Below are positions 8,856 to 16,699 of a DNA stretch of 64,000 nt, in pieces. Location of the stretch: positions 372,001 through 436,000 of the forward strand of contig JADKKO010000001.1 of NCBI GenBank assembly GCA_016720465.1, read 5' to 3'. The DNA is from Holophagaceae bacterium (GTDB lineage Bacteria > Acidobacteriota > Holophagae > Holophagales > Holophagaceae). Made by a program: the position numbers and the translations under genes. Under the pieces are notes generated by a model. It was given only the letters and a program-made list of their open reading frames with translations, made no database searches and was not told the origin of the DNA. Every line of letters begins with the position of its first letter. The first letter of the stretch is position 1.

Positions 8856-9253
8856 GGCTTGGTGACCACGCTTTGCACTTCCCGGAGAAAGGAATCGGGA
8901 TCGTGGATTGGCTTGGACAGGTAGCCCTCGGCGCCTGTTTCGGCGAGGAATTTCTCCCGATCGCCGTACATGGCATGGGCCGTAGCCATCAGCACGGGGA
9001 TCTTGGCGGATTCGGGATCGGCTTTGATCAGCTTGGTGATGAAGATCCCATCCACCTTCTTGCCCTGGTAGCTGCTCCGGGCGAGGCTGATGTCCATGAT
9101 GATCCCGGCCAGCGTGCCGCCTTTGGCCAGGGCCAGGATTTCTTCCACATCCTCGCTGACGATCACTTCGTAACCGCCCATGCGGGTCAGAACAACCTCG
9201 ATGAACTTGACGTTGATCGGGTCGTCCTCGACCAGCAGAATTTTCTGAGCCAT
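8852..9253 (-). CDS. Single-domain response regulator
   Basis: 133 aa, a stand-alone receiver domain of CheY/DivK type. Visible are the acidic pair (ILLVEDDPINVKFIE), the phospho-acceptor Asp in IIMDISLA, the conserved Thr region LMATAHAM and the Lys in YLSKPIHD. There is no output domain, so it must signal through protein contacts. Its partner kinase is not adjacent. GAGG lies about 7 bases before the ATG. It is followed by truA with a 4-base overlap. Confidence 0.9.
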   Translation of the reverse strand: MAQKILLVEDDPINVKFIEVVLTRMGGYEVIVSEDVEEILALAKGGTLAGIIMDISLARSSYQGKKVDGIFITKLIKADPESAKIPVLMATAHAMYGDREKFLAETGAEGYLSKPIHDPDSFLREVQSVVTKP

Positions 9254-9399
9254 CGGAATCCTCAAATGCGATCTTACCAAGGATCGCAAAGACCGCGTTC
9301 AAGCCCTTGCGATAAAAACATCCAGGTCAGTGGGATGGTGGACCGGGAATGGAATGTTGTATGAAAATAGCCTGAACAGCACTGGGCATTCTGTATCAA

Positions 9400-9427
9400 C
9401 TTCTATGCCGATGATGCGGCATAGAAG
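9400..9427. repeat. Perfect 11-bp hairpin in intergenic region
   Basis: CTTCTATGCCG at 9400-9410 and its exact reverse complement at 9417-9427 enclose a 6-base loop. It lies between the start of the response regulator and the end of the PHP gene, both on the minus strand. On that strand it is downstream of the PHP stop but lacks a good T tract, so it may be a weak terminator or an RNA-stabilising hairpin. Confidence 0.5.
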
Positions 9428-9471
9428 GGTAGACGAGTCAAATGCTTAACGCCTGATAATTCAGTTGCGGC

Positions 9472-10314
9472 TTAAAAACCATTATCACGGGCGATTTCCA
9501 ATTCCGCCAACAATTCAGCCGGAACCCTCAACCCGCCCCATCCTGTGCCGAGTTTCAGACCGGGCTTGTTCGCGCCATGGTAGTCGCTGCCGCCGCTCCT
9601 GGCCATGCCGAGCCGCGCGGCCAGGGCATTGAAGTAGATCTGCTCGGAGGGGCTGTAATCGCCATAAAAAGCCTCGAATCCGGCCATGCCTTGCTTCTGG
9701 AGTTTCGGCATGGCTTCATTCCAGATGAATCCGCGGCCAAAGCGTCCAGGATGGGCCACCAGGGGGATGCCGCCCGCTTCCCAGATCCAGCGGATGGCTT
9801 CGGACGTTTCCAATTCCTCCCGCTCGACGTAGCCTGGCGCGTGGTCGCCCACATAGCGCTGGAAGGCGTCCGGCGGCGAACTGGCCGCGCCGCACGCCAC
9901 CAGCGCCTTGGCGAAATGGGGGCGGGCGACCAGGGCCGTCGGGGCCTGGGCCTGGACCAGCTCCCAGGTGATGGAAACGCCCATGGACTGGAGCTTGCCC
10001 ACCATGCGCAGGTTGCGGTCTTCCCGGCGCTGGCGCAGATCCACTAGGCGTTTCCGGAGCGTAGCGTCCTGGGGGTCCAGGAAAAGGCCCAGCACGTGGA
10101 GCGAGCGTCCCAGGAAACGGCAGCTCAGCTCGATGCCTGGGATCAGCCTGGTTTTCACCGAGGGCTGCTGCCCCAGGAACCGGGGCAGGCCATCGAGGGT
10201 GTCGTGGTCCGTGAGCGCCAGGGCCGCGAGGCCGGCTTCCACGCCCATGCGCACCAGTTCCTCCGGGCTATCAGTGCCGTCGGAGAAGAGCGAGTGGCAG
10301 TGGAGGTCGAGCAT
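9472..10314 (-). CDS. PHP-domain phosphoesterase (RNase AM / TrpH-like)
   Basis: 280 aa. The start MLDLHCHSLFSDGTDSPEEL carries the first PHP metal motif (H-C-H). Others follow in order: ALTDHDTLDG, PGIELSC, ARPHFAKALV, LVAHPGRFG and GGSDYHGAN. This is the layout of the YciV/TrpH family, which includes 3',5'-nucleoside bisphosphate phosphatase and the 5'-3' exonuclease RNase AM. The exact substrate is inferred. It follows the glycosyltransferase with a 52-base gap and may be co-transcribed with it. Confidence 0.85.
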   Translation of the reverse strand: MLDLHCHSLFSDGTDSPEELVRMGVEAGLAALALTDHDTLDGLPRFLGQQPSVKTRLIPGIELSCRFLGRSLHVLGLFLDPQDATLRKRLVDLRQRREDRNLRMVGKLQSMGVSITWELVQAQAPTALVARPHFAKALVACGAASSPPDAFQRYVGDHAPGYVEREELETSEAIRWIWEAGGIPLVAHPGRFGRGFIWNEAMPKLQKQGMAGFEAFYGDYSPSEQIYFNALAARLGMARSGGSDYHGANKPGLKLGTGWGGLRVPAELLAELEIARDNGF

Positions 10315-10366
10315 CGGGACGGGTCGCCGCGGAATGGCCGGCGGGCGCCCCAGGCGCTGGCCGGTC

Positions 10367-11887
10367 CTACTGGATGAGGGAGGATGCTTTCCGTTCGTCT
10401 TCCAGTTCTTCCAGGGCCAATCGCCGGAACAGCTGGACATCCATCAGCGAGAAGATGCTCATGTAGGCGAAGCCGTTGAAGAAGAGCACCAGGAACGGGA
10501 CGGAGGCCCATTTTTGGATCATCACGGAGAAAATGACGGCCGCGAGGTAGTACAGAGCGAAGGCGGCTTCCAGGAAGGTGACCAGGCTCTTGGGCACCTT
10601 GTAGGCGTGCTTGCTCAGGGTCTTGCCTTCGGCGTCCATGCCCAGTTTCGGCGTGCGCTTGAATTCCTTGTCGTCGGTGAAGAAGCCTTCCAGCACGGCC
10701 TTGGTCTGGTTCATGGCCAGGCCGATGCCCAGGCTCATCAGGGCGGGGATGTACTTCAGCCGCTTGGTCCAGCCGCTGTTGTCCGTGAGTTCCTTCTGGG
10801 AAAGGCCGAAATAAAGGCCGACGCTCACGGCGTTCAGCAGGAAGAAGGGCCCGTCGGTGGCCAGCAGCACGTACCAGGGCGTTCCGGCCCGCAGGACCAT
10901 GCACGGCACCATGATGACCGCGAGGATGACCATCAGGAGGTAATTGCAGTTGGCTGTGAGGTGGAACCAGCATTCCAGCTTCGTGTGCAGGCTCTCGTCG
11001 CTCATCCAGATGGTCTTCATGAGCTTGCGGATGACCTGGGCATTGCCCTTGGCCCAGCGGTGCTGCTGGCTCTTGAAGGCGTTCACGTCCACGGGCAGTT
11101 CGGCGGGGACGACCAGATCCTTGAGGTAGACGCCCTTCCAGCCTTTGAGCTGGGCGCGGTAGCTGAGGTCGGCGTCCTCGGTGATGGTGTCGTGCTGCCA
11201 GCCGCCGGCGTCGGCGATGGCCGCAACGCGCCACATGCCTGCCGTGCCGGAGAAGTTGAAGAAGGCGTTCGAGCGGTGCCGCGCGGTGTGTTCGAAAATG
11301 AAGTGGCCGTCGAGCAGGATGCCCTGCACTTGGGTCAGCAGGCTGAAGTCCCGGTTCATGTGCGCCCAGCAGCCCTGCACGAAGGCCACCTTGTCATCGG
11401 CGAAATGGGGCACCGCCTTGCGGAGGAAGTCCGCCGTGGGCAGGAAATCCGCGTCGAACATGGCGACAACCTCGCCCTTGGCGGTTTTCAGGCCATTGGC
11501 GAGGGCGCCGGCCTTGAACCCCGTGCGGTCCGTGCGATGGATGTAATGGATGTCGAAGCCCAGCAGCTTGTACTTGGCGCAGACCGCCTCGGCGAACTTG
11601 ACGGTGTCGTCGGTGGAATCGTCCAGCAGCTGGATCTCCAGTTTCTCCTTGGGCCAATCCATGGCGGTGACGTAGTCCACCAGGCGTTCCACCACATTCA
11701 TCTCGTTGAACACCGCCAATTGCACGGTGACCATGGGGAGATAACCGGCATCGCCCTTGGGCTGGGGCACATCTTTCTTATGGCGGTAATAGAGCAGCAG
11801 CATCCACAGGCGGTGGGCGCCGTAGATGCTGAGGATCGTCAGGATCGAAAAGTAGGCGACGAGGACGACAGTCTTCAGTGCTTCCAT
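10367..11887 (-). CDS. Cellulose-synthase-like family 2 glycosyltransferase
   Basis: 506 aa from the ATG at 11887 (an upstream ATG at 11932 would add 15 residues). An N-terminal membrane helix is followed by a GT2 domain with LAVFNE, LLDDSTDD, MFDADF, TITEDADLS and QQHRWAKG (the Q-x-x-R-W acceptor motif of processive enzymes), then a C-terminal bundle of about four membrane helices. This resembles CslA/glucomannan-synthase-like proteins that polymerise and probably extrude a beta-linked polysaccharide. No PilZ domain or accessory bcs genes are seen. It is divergent from the Ser/Thr kinase gene. Confidence 0.88.
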   Translation of the reverse strand: MEALKTVVLVAYFSILTILSIYGAHRLWMLLLYYRHKKDVPQPKGDAGYLPMVTVQLAVFNEMNVVERLVDYVTAMDWPKEKLEIQLLDDSTDDTVKFAEAVCAKYKLLGFDIHYIHRTDRTGFKAGALANGLKTAKGEVVAMFDADFLPTADFLRKAVPHFADDKVAFVQGCWAHMNRDFSLLTQVQGILLDGHFIFEHTARHRSNAFFNFSGTAGMWRVAAIADAGGWQHDTITEDADLSYRAQLKGWKGVYLKDLVVPAELPVDVNAFKSQQHRWAKGNAQVIRKLMKTIWMSDESLHTKLECWFHLTANCNYLLMVILAVIMVPCMVLRAGTPWYVLLATDGPFFLLNAVSVGLYFGLSQKELTDNSGWTKRLKYIPALMSLGIGLAMNQTKAVLEGFFTDDKEFKRTPKLGMDAEGKTLSKHAYKVPKSLVTFLEAAFALYYLAAVIFSVMIQKWASVPFLVLFFNGFAYMSIFSLMDVQLFRRLALEELEDERKASSLIQ

Positions 11888-12045
11888 GGTCGGGTGGGCC
11901 CTTTCCGCAAGGCGGGTTGAGTTCACATACACGAGAACGCCTTATTTTGACACGTTTCCTTGGAAAAACAAAAGTTTTTATCGGCTTTGTCAAGCGCAAC
12001 CTCCCTTATTTCGGTACGATTTTCGAATCAACTTTCCAGGTGACC

Positions 12046-13935
12046 ATGGACGGACCCCAGAACTCATTGCCCTCTGCCATCGGCCGCTACGAGATCAAGC
12101 GGCTCCTGGGTTCCGGAGCTATGGGCAGTGTTTACCTTGCCGAAGACCCCCGCATCAAGCGCAAGGTGGCGGTCAAGGTCGTGAAGATGGATGCCATGCG
12201 CAGCGATGCGGACCGGCAGGAATTCATGCTGCGGTTCCAGAGGGAAGCGGAGATCTCAGGCCTGCTGAACCATCCGGGCATCGTGGCGATCTACGACGTG
12301 GGCGAAAGCGCGCTCGGGCCCTTCCTGGCCATGGAGTTCGTGCCCGGCCAGCCGCTGGACGACCTCATCAAGTCCGGCGCGCCCTTTCCCATCAAGGACA
12401 AGCTGCGGATCGCGGCCGGCGTCGCCGAAGCCCTGGACCACGCCCACGCGGCGGGCATCGTCCACCGGGACGTCAAGCCGGGGAATGTGATGATCACCGA
12501 GGATGGGCGCCCCAAGCTCATGGACTTCGGCATCGCCAAGCGGGAGGACGCGAATCTCACCCAGACGGGGACCTTCCTGGGCACCCCCAGCTATGCCAGC
12601 CCCGAGCAGATCCGCGAAGGCACCGTGGACGGCCGTTCGGACCAATTCAGTTTCGCCGTGCTGGTGTTCGAAATGCTCTCGGGCGTTTCGCCCTTCCCGG
12701 GCAATTCCATCAACACGATCCTCTATCGCATCGTCAACGAGCCGCCCATCGAGGTGCAGCCGCCGGTGCTGGGCATCCTGCCCGGCGGATGGCAGCGTAT
12801 CTTCTTCCGCGCCCTGGCCAAAAAGCCCGCGGACCGCTATGCCTCCTGCGGCGCTTTCGTCAAGGACTTGATGGACGCCACCACCGAAATCGAGAAGGAC
12901 GAACGGCGTGAACTGCTGGGCATCCTGCGCATGGGCGGCGATGTCCCCATGCCTCCCATCGTGTCCAGGGCCAGCGACGAAACCATGATGGAGCCCTCGT
13001 CTCCCTCGATCATGGTGGCGCCGCGCAAGAACAACGGCGGCCTGGTGGCGGCCGGCATCCTGCTCCTCGGATTGGCGGGGGCCGGCGGCTGGTATGTGCT
13101 GAAGGGAGGCACGCGGGTCATGGTGAAGTCGGACCCGCCCAAGGCCGCGGTGTTCATCAATGACAAGAAAGCCGAGGGTGAGACCCCCGTTTCCGTGCCG
13201 CTCAAGGCCGGGGACAAGGTGCGCATCGAGCACAAGGGCTTCGAGGCCGCGGAATTCACTTTCGCCGCGGGGGACAAGCCAGAACCGAAGCTCAAGCCCA
13301 TCGTGCGCGAAATGACCCTGAACTCCGACCCGGCCGGCGCTTCGGTGACCATGGACGAGAAACTCCTACCGGGCACGACGCCGGTCAGGGTCACCTGGAA
13401 CGAAGGCGTGACCCACCACCTGACGCTGCAGAAGGGCGATTCGCTGGGGTTCAACCACGACTATGCCGTGGGTGAAAAACCCGGCGACACGCCGTTGGTG
13501 CTGAGGCATCCCGACGATGTGTCCCCCCTGGATCCCACGGCGGCCGCGACCCTCAAGCTGAGCGGAGGATTCTCCGTCCGCCTGCGGGTGGACGGCAAGG
13601 ACATGGGCGAACTCACCTCCTCGCGGCCGGTCGCGCTGGCGCCGGGCGTCCACAAGCTGGATCTCAGCAACGCCGCGGTCTTCTACCGCGATTCCCGCAG
13701 CATCACCGCGTCGCCGGGCCAGAGCATTCCCATCGTTGTGCCGGGCACCGCGAAAATCACCGTGGAAACCCACCCCGGTTCCGACAAGGTCTCCGTGGAT
13801 GGCACGCCCACCCCGGTTGAAAGCGATGGCAGCGGGTCCATCACGGTCAGCCGCGGCCGCCATGTGATTTCTGTCCGGGGCACCAAGCAGCCGGTGGATG
13901 TCAACGGCGACCAGAAGGTGTCGTTCAAGATCTGA
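12046..13935 (+). CDS. Membrane Ser/Thr protein kinase with extracytoplasmic PEGA domains
   Basis: 629 aa. Residues about 14-280 are a Hanks-type kinase: GSGAMGSVY nucleotide loop, Lys44 in VAVKVVK, HRDVKPGN catalytic loop (His140-Asp142), DFGIAK magnesium site and GTPSYASPEQ activation segment. A single membrane helix lies at about 331-352. The C-terminal half holds PEGA-type beta-sandwich repeats (VMVKSDPPKAAVFINDKKAEG, then NSDPAGASVTMDE and later THPGSDKVSVDG) and probably senses or binds envelope ligands. The ATG at 12046 was chosen because the kinase domain starts shortly after it. A strong hairpin terminator follows. Confidence 0.92.
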   Translation: MDGPQNSLPSAIGRYEIKRLLGSGAMGSVYLAEDPRIKRKVAVKVVKMDAMRSDADRQEFMLRFQREAEISGLLNHPGIVAIYDVGESALGPFLAMEFVPGQPLDDLIKSGAPFPIKDKLRIAAGVAEALDHAHAAGIVHRDVKPGNVMITEDGRPKLMDFGIAKREDANLTQTGTFLGTPSYASPEQIREGTVDGRSDQFSFAVLVFEMLSGVSPFPGNSINTILYRIVNEPPIEVQPPVLGILPGGWQRIFFRALAKKPADRYASCGAFVKDLMDATTEIEKDERRELLGILRMGGDVPMPPIVSRASDETMMEPSSPSIMVAPRKNNGGLVAAGILLLGLAGAGGWYVLKGGTRVMVKSDPPKAAVFINDKKAEGETPVSVPLKAGDKVRIEHKGFEAAEFTFAAGDKPEPKLKPIVREMTLNSDPAGASVTMDEKLLPGTTPVRVTWNEGVTHHLTLQKGDSLGFNHDYAVGEKPGDTPLVLRHPDDVSPLDPTAAATLKLSGGFSVRLRVDGKDMGELTSSRPVALAPGVHKLDLSNAAVFYRDSRSITASPGQSIPIVVPGTAKITVETHPGSDKVSVDGTPTPVESDGSGSITVSRGRHVISVRGTKQPVDVNGDQKVSFKI

Positions 13936-13953
13936 GGCTCCGGGTTCCAAAAA

Positions 13954-13984
13954 GAACGAGGGTCCGCGGTGCGGGCCCTCGTTC
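13954..13984. terminator. Hairpin terminator after the Ser/Thr kinase gene
   Basis: GAACGAGGGTCCGC (13954-13967) pairs with GCGGGCCCTCGTTC (13971-13984) over 14 bp with one G-T wobble and a 3-base loop. It begins 18 bases after the kinase stop. There is no long T run, so it may act in both directions between the convergent kinase and icd regions. Confidence 0.7.
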
Positions 13985-14002
13985 CATGTTTGTTGATTCC
14001 GG

Positions 14003-14086
14003 GCGCTACAAGTTCGCGATGATCACATCCGCGAAGCCGCTGCACTTCACTTCGATCGCGCCTTCCATCTGGCGGGCGAAATCGTA
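14003..14086 (-). pseudogene. Duplicated 3' end of icd (28-codon remnant)
   Basis: These 84 bases duplicate 14179-14262, the last codons, stop and a few flanking bases of icd. The encoded ending, YDFARQMEGAIEVKCSG onward to the TAG, is identical in amino acids, but the DNA differs at several third positions and one Leu first position (for example GTG/GTC, AAC/AAT, TTG/CTG, GAA/GAG), all synonymous. The remnant has no start and merges upstream into unrelated hairpin-rich sequence. Synonymous-only divergence suggests it derives from a functional copy or is kept similar by conversion. Confidence 0.85.
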
Positions 14087-14262
14087 GGACGGGGCCCCCT
14101 CCGCGATCGCGAAGCGGGAGCGGGAGCACAGTCCTGTGGACTGTGCGATCGGGGGGTGGTCAGCGTGACCAAGATTTCGCGCTACAGATTCGCGATGATG
14201 ACATCCGCGAAGCCGCTGCACTTCACTTCGATCGCGCCCTCCATCTGGCGGGCGAAATCGTA
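14003..14262. repeat. Repeat element spanning the icd 3' end (176-bp period)
   Basis: The 84-bp icd terminal segment occurs twice at an offset of 176 bp. The linker between the copies (14087-14178) contains a perfect 9-bp hairpin, GCACAGTCC at 14126-14134 with GGACTGTGC at 14138-14146, flanked by GGGAGC and GATC. This layout (gene 3' end, hairpin linker, gene 3' end copy) matches the tRNA-Met and tRNA-Cys arrays in the same window. Confidence 0.75.
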
Positions 14263-15426
14263 AGTCACTTGCTTGCTCGCGATGGCCTTGTCCATGGCGT
14301 TGATGATGGCGTCGGCGGCTTCGGTCCAGCCCATGTAGCGCAGCATCATCTCGCCGGAGAGGATCACGGAGCCGGGGTTCACCTTGTCCAGGTTGGCGTA
14401 CTTGGGCGCGGTGCCGTGGGTGGCTTCGAAGACCGCGTGGCCCGTGACGTAGTTGATGTTGCCACCGGGGGCGATGCCGATGCCGCCCACCTGGGCCGCC
14501 AGGGCGTCGGACAGGTAGTCGCCGTTGAGGTTGAGGGTCGCGATGACATCGAACTCATCGGGCCGGGTCAGCACCTGCTGCAGGGTGATGTCGGCGATGG
14601 CATCCTTGATGACGATGCCGTTGGGCAGCTTGCACCAGGGACCGCCGTCGATCTCCACCGCGCCGAATTCCTTCTTGGCCAGCTCGTAGCCCCAGCGCAT
14701 GAAGCCGCCCTCGGTGTACTTCATGATGTTGCCTTTGTGCACCAGGGTGACGCTCTTCTTCTTGGTGTCGATGGCGAACTGGATGGCCGCGCGCACGAGC
14801 CGCGCCGTGCCTTCCTGGGACACGGCCTTGATGCCGATGCCGCAGGACCCGGGAAAGCGGATCTTCGCGAACTGCTTGGGGTAGTTCTCCTTCATGAAGG
14901 CCAGGAATTTCGCGGCGTCCTCGGAGCCCTGCTCGAATTCGATGCCCGCGTAGATGTCCTCGGTGTTCTCGCGGAAGATGACCATGTCCACCTTTTCGGG
15001 GTGCTTCACGGGGCTGGGCACGCCCTTGAACCACCGCACCGGGCGCAGGCAGACGTACAAGTCCAGCTTCTGGCGCAGGGCCACGTTCAGGCTGGTGATG
15101 CCGCCGCCGATGGGCGTGGTCAGCGGGCCCTTGATGCTCACCAGGTAATCGCGGCAGGCCTGCACCGTCTCTTCGGGAAGCCAGGTGTCGAACTGCTTGA
15201 AGCTCTTTTCGCCCGCGTACACCTCCATCCACTGGATCTGGCGCTTGCCGCCGTAGGCCTTGGCCACCGCCGCGTCGAACACGCGCACCGAGGCTCTCCA
15301 GATGTCCGCGCCCGTGCCGTCGCCTTCGATGAAGGGGATGATCGGCCGGTCCGGAACGTGGAGCTTGCCGTTTTCGATGCGGATCTTTTCGCCGTTCGCG
15401 GGCGGGGTGATCTGGACTGCGGCCAT
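14182..15426 (-). CDS. icd: Isocitrate dehydrogenase (NADP-dependent)
   Basis: 414 aa, close to the 416 aa of E. coli Icd. It oxidatively decarboxylates isocitrate to 2-oxoglutarate in the TCA cycle. Visible are IPFIEGDGTGADIW, the substrate and regulatory Ser in GGGITSLNVALRQ, CLRPVRWFKG, FRENTEDIYAG, and HGTAPKYAN; the Lys-Tyr in the latter is the pair that selects NADP over NAD. Its 3' end is duplicated 176 bp downstream. It starts 71 bp after the small DUF5522 gene on the same strand. Confidence 0.96.
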   Translation of the reverse strand: MAAVQITPPANGEKIRIENGKLHVPDRPIIPFIEGDGTGADIWRASVRVFDAAVAKAYGGKRQIQWMEVYAGEKSFKQFDTWLPEETVQACRDYLVSIKGPLTTPIGGGITSLNVALRQKLDLYVCLRPVRWFKGVPSPVKHPEKVDMVIFRENTEDIYAGIEFEQGSEDAAKFLAFMKENYPKQFAKIRFPGSCGIGIKAVSQEGTARLVRAAIQFAIDTKKKSVTLVHKGNIMKYTEGGFMRWGYELAKKEFGAVEIDGGPWCKLPNGIVIKDAIADITLQQVLTRPDEFDVIATLNLNGDYLSDALAAQVGGIGIAPGGNINYVTGHAVFEATHGTAPKYANLDKVNPGSVILSGEMMLRYMGWTEAADAIINAMDKAIASKQVTYDFARQMEGAIEVKCSGFADVIIANL

Positions 15427-15497
15427 GGAATTCTCCTAGAAATATCCTAGAGCAGCGTCCCATGAAGGCACGACCGGATCAAGCATTCATCAGGGTT

Positions 15498-15677
15498 TCA
15501 GGGCTCACCGCAGGGCGAGGATGGAGACTCCCGGACCACGGTTCCGCCCTTCATGTAACGCGGCTCGAAGGGGCAATGGCGGCATTTTGAGCCACAGCAA
15601 TATCCGCGGCGGAGGTGATGCTGTTCCGTGAAGACCATGTACGGGCCTTCCCAATAGTGATCGGCATCACAGGCCAT
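15498..15677 (-). CDS. Small DUF5522 protein, 59 aa
   Basis: This 60-codon frame starts with ATG directly after the metallophosphatase stop (TGA then ATG). The sequence MACDADHYWEGPYMVFTEQH continues into HLRRGYCCGSKCRHCPFEPR, which is the hallmark of the DUF5522 family: Y-x-E-G, VFTE-x-HHL-x-RGYCC-x-x-x-CRHCP. The four clustered cysteines and histidines suggest metal or Fe-S binding, but no function is known. It is too short for ordinary gene finders and is translationally coupled to the upstream gene. Confidence 0.85.
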   Translation of the reverse strand: MACDADHYWEGPYMVFTEQHHLRRGYCCGSKCRHCPFEPRYMKGGTVVRESPSSPCGEP

Positions 15678-16601
15678 TCAAGCCAGCGCCGAGACGGGCA
15701 TCGGCATTCCGCTGGCCGCCCGGACCTGCCCTTTGGACATGGCGAAATCCATGCGGCCGAGATTGATGCCGCCCCAGCCGACCTGGAAGACATGCGTCTC
15801 CCCGCGTTCCTGTTGGATCTTGGTGGGCTGATCCAGGAAGGTGTGGCTGTGGCCGCCGATGATGGCGTCGATGCCCGGCACCTGCTTCGCCAGGGTCAGG
15901 TCGTCGATGGCGTCGCCCTGGAGGTCGTAGCCCAGGTGCGACAGCAGCACTACGAGGTCCACTTTCTCTGTTTCGCGCAGGTGGCGGATGACCGGCTTCA
16001 GCGCCTCTTCCGGCGCGCGCCATTCCACACCCTTGTGGTTCTCGGGCGAGACGAGCCCCTGGAAGTCCACGCCCACGCCGGTGAGGCCCACCTTGAAGCC
16101 GGGGAATTCCTTTACCAGCCAAGGCGAGAGCCGCGCGGCCAAGGCCGGCGCGCCCTTGCAGTCGAAGTTGCAGTTCAGGAATGGGAACGTCGCGAAGGCC
16201 ATGGCCTCCAGCAGCATGGCGATGCCGTTGTCGAAATCGTGGTTGCCCAAGGTGGAGGCGTCGTAGCCGATCTTGCTCATGAGCTCGAAGTCCAGCTTGC
16301 CTTTGTACTGGTTGAAGTAGGGCGTGCCCTGGAAGGTGTCCCCGGCGTCCAGCAGCAGCAGGTTGGGGCTCGAGGCCCGCAACTGCTTCACCATCGTGGA
16401 ACGCCGGGCCATCCCCCCTTTGCCCGAGGCCTGGCCGCTGCCCGGCCCGAAGGGGTCGATGTGGCTGTGGGTGTCGTTGGTGTGGAGCAGGGTGATGCGC
16501 GAGGCAAGGCGCGGATCCGGGCTGCCTTCGGCGCCCCTAAGCGCGAGCTGGCTGGCCGCGGCGGCAGTGGCGATTGATGCGAGGAAATCACGGCGTTCCA
16601 T
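15678..16601 (-). CDS. Exported metallophosphatase, 5'-nucleotidase N-terminal type
   Basis: 307 aa. The start MERRDFLASIATAAAASQLA resembles a twin-arginine type signal (R-R-D-F-L). The calcineurin-like metal motifs are LLHTNDTHSHIDPFGP, LLDAGDTFQGTPYFN, LGNHDFDNG, LLSHLGYD and IIGGHSHTF. This is the catalytic domain of periplasmic 5'-nucleotidase/2',3'-cyclic phosphodiesterase. It lacks the usual C-terminal substrate-binding domain, which is supplied by the neighbouring gene at 16700-17566. An octamer repeat tract separates the two genes. Confidence 0.9.
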   Translation of the reverse strand: MERRDFLASIATAAAASQLALRGAEGSPDPRLASRITLLHTNDTHSHIDPFGPGSGQASGKGGMARRSTMVKQLRASSPNLLLLDAGDTFQGTPYFNQYKGKLDFELMSKIGYDASTLGNHDFDNGIAMLLEAMAFATFPFLNCNFDCKGAPALAARLSPWLVKEFPGFKVGLTGVGVDFQGLVSPENHKGVEWRAPEEALKPVIRHLRETEKVDLVVLLSHLGYDLQGDAIDDLTLAKQVPGIDAIIGGHSHTFLDQPTKIQQERGETHVFQVGWGGINLGRMDFAMSKGQVRAASGMPMPVSALA

Positions 16602-16621
16602 ATCAGCCTTCCAATCGTTTA

Positions 16622-16696
16622 ATCTCTCAACTTCTCCAACTTCCTAACTTTTCAACTTTTCAGCTTTTCGACTTTTCAACTTTTCAACTTTTCAAC
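16622..16696 (-). repeat. (GTTGAAAA)n octamer tract
   Basis: On the minus (transcribed) strand this spacer is about nine imperfect copies of GTTGAAAA in tandem (variants GTCGAAAA, GCTGAAAA). A matching tract lies at 20763-20830 inside the trp operon, also with GTTGAAAA on the sense strand. Confidence 0.8.
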
Positions 16697-16699
16697 TTC

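Noticed and set aside
9908..11920. 670-codon plus-strand open frame
   Set aside because: It is antisense to the PHP and glycosyltransferase genes, which have full catalytic motifs; long antisense frames are expected at this G+C content.
11941..12045. Promoter for the Ser/Thr kinase gene based on TTGACA at 11947
   Set aside because: No acceptable -10 box occurs at 16-18 bases spacing.
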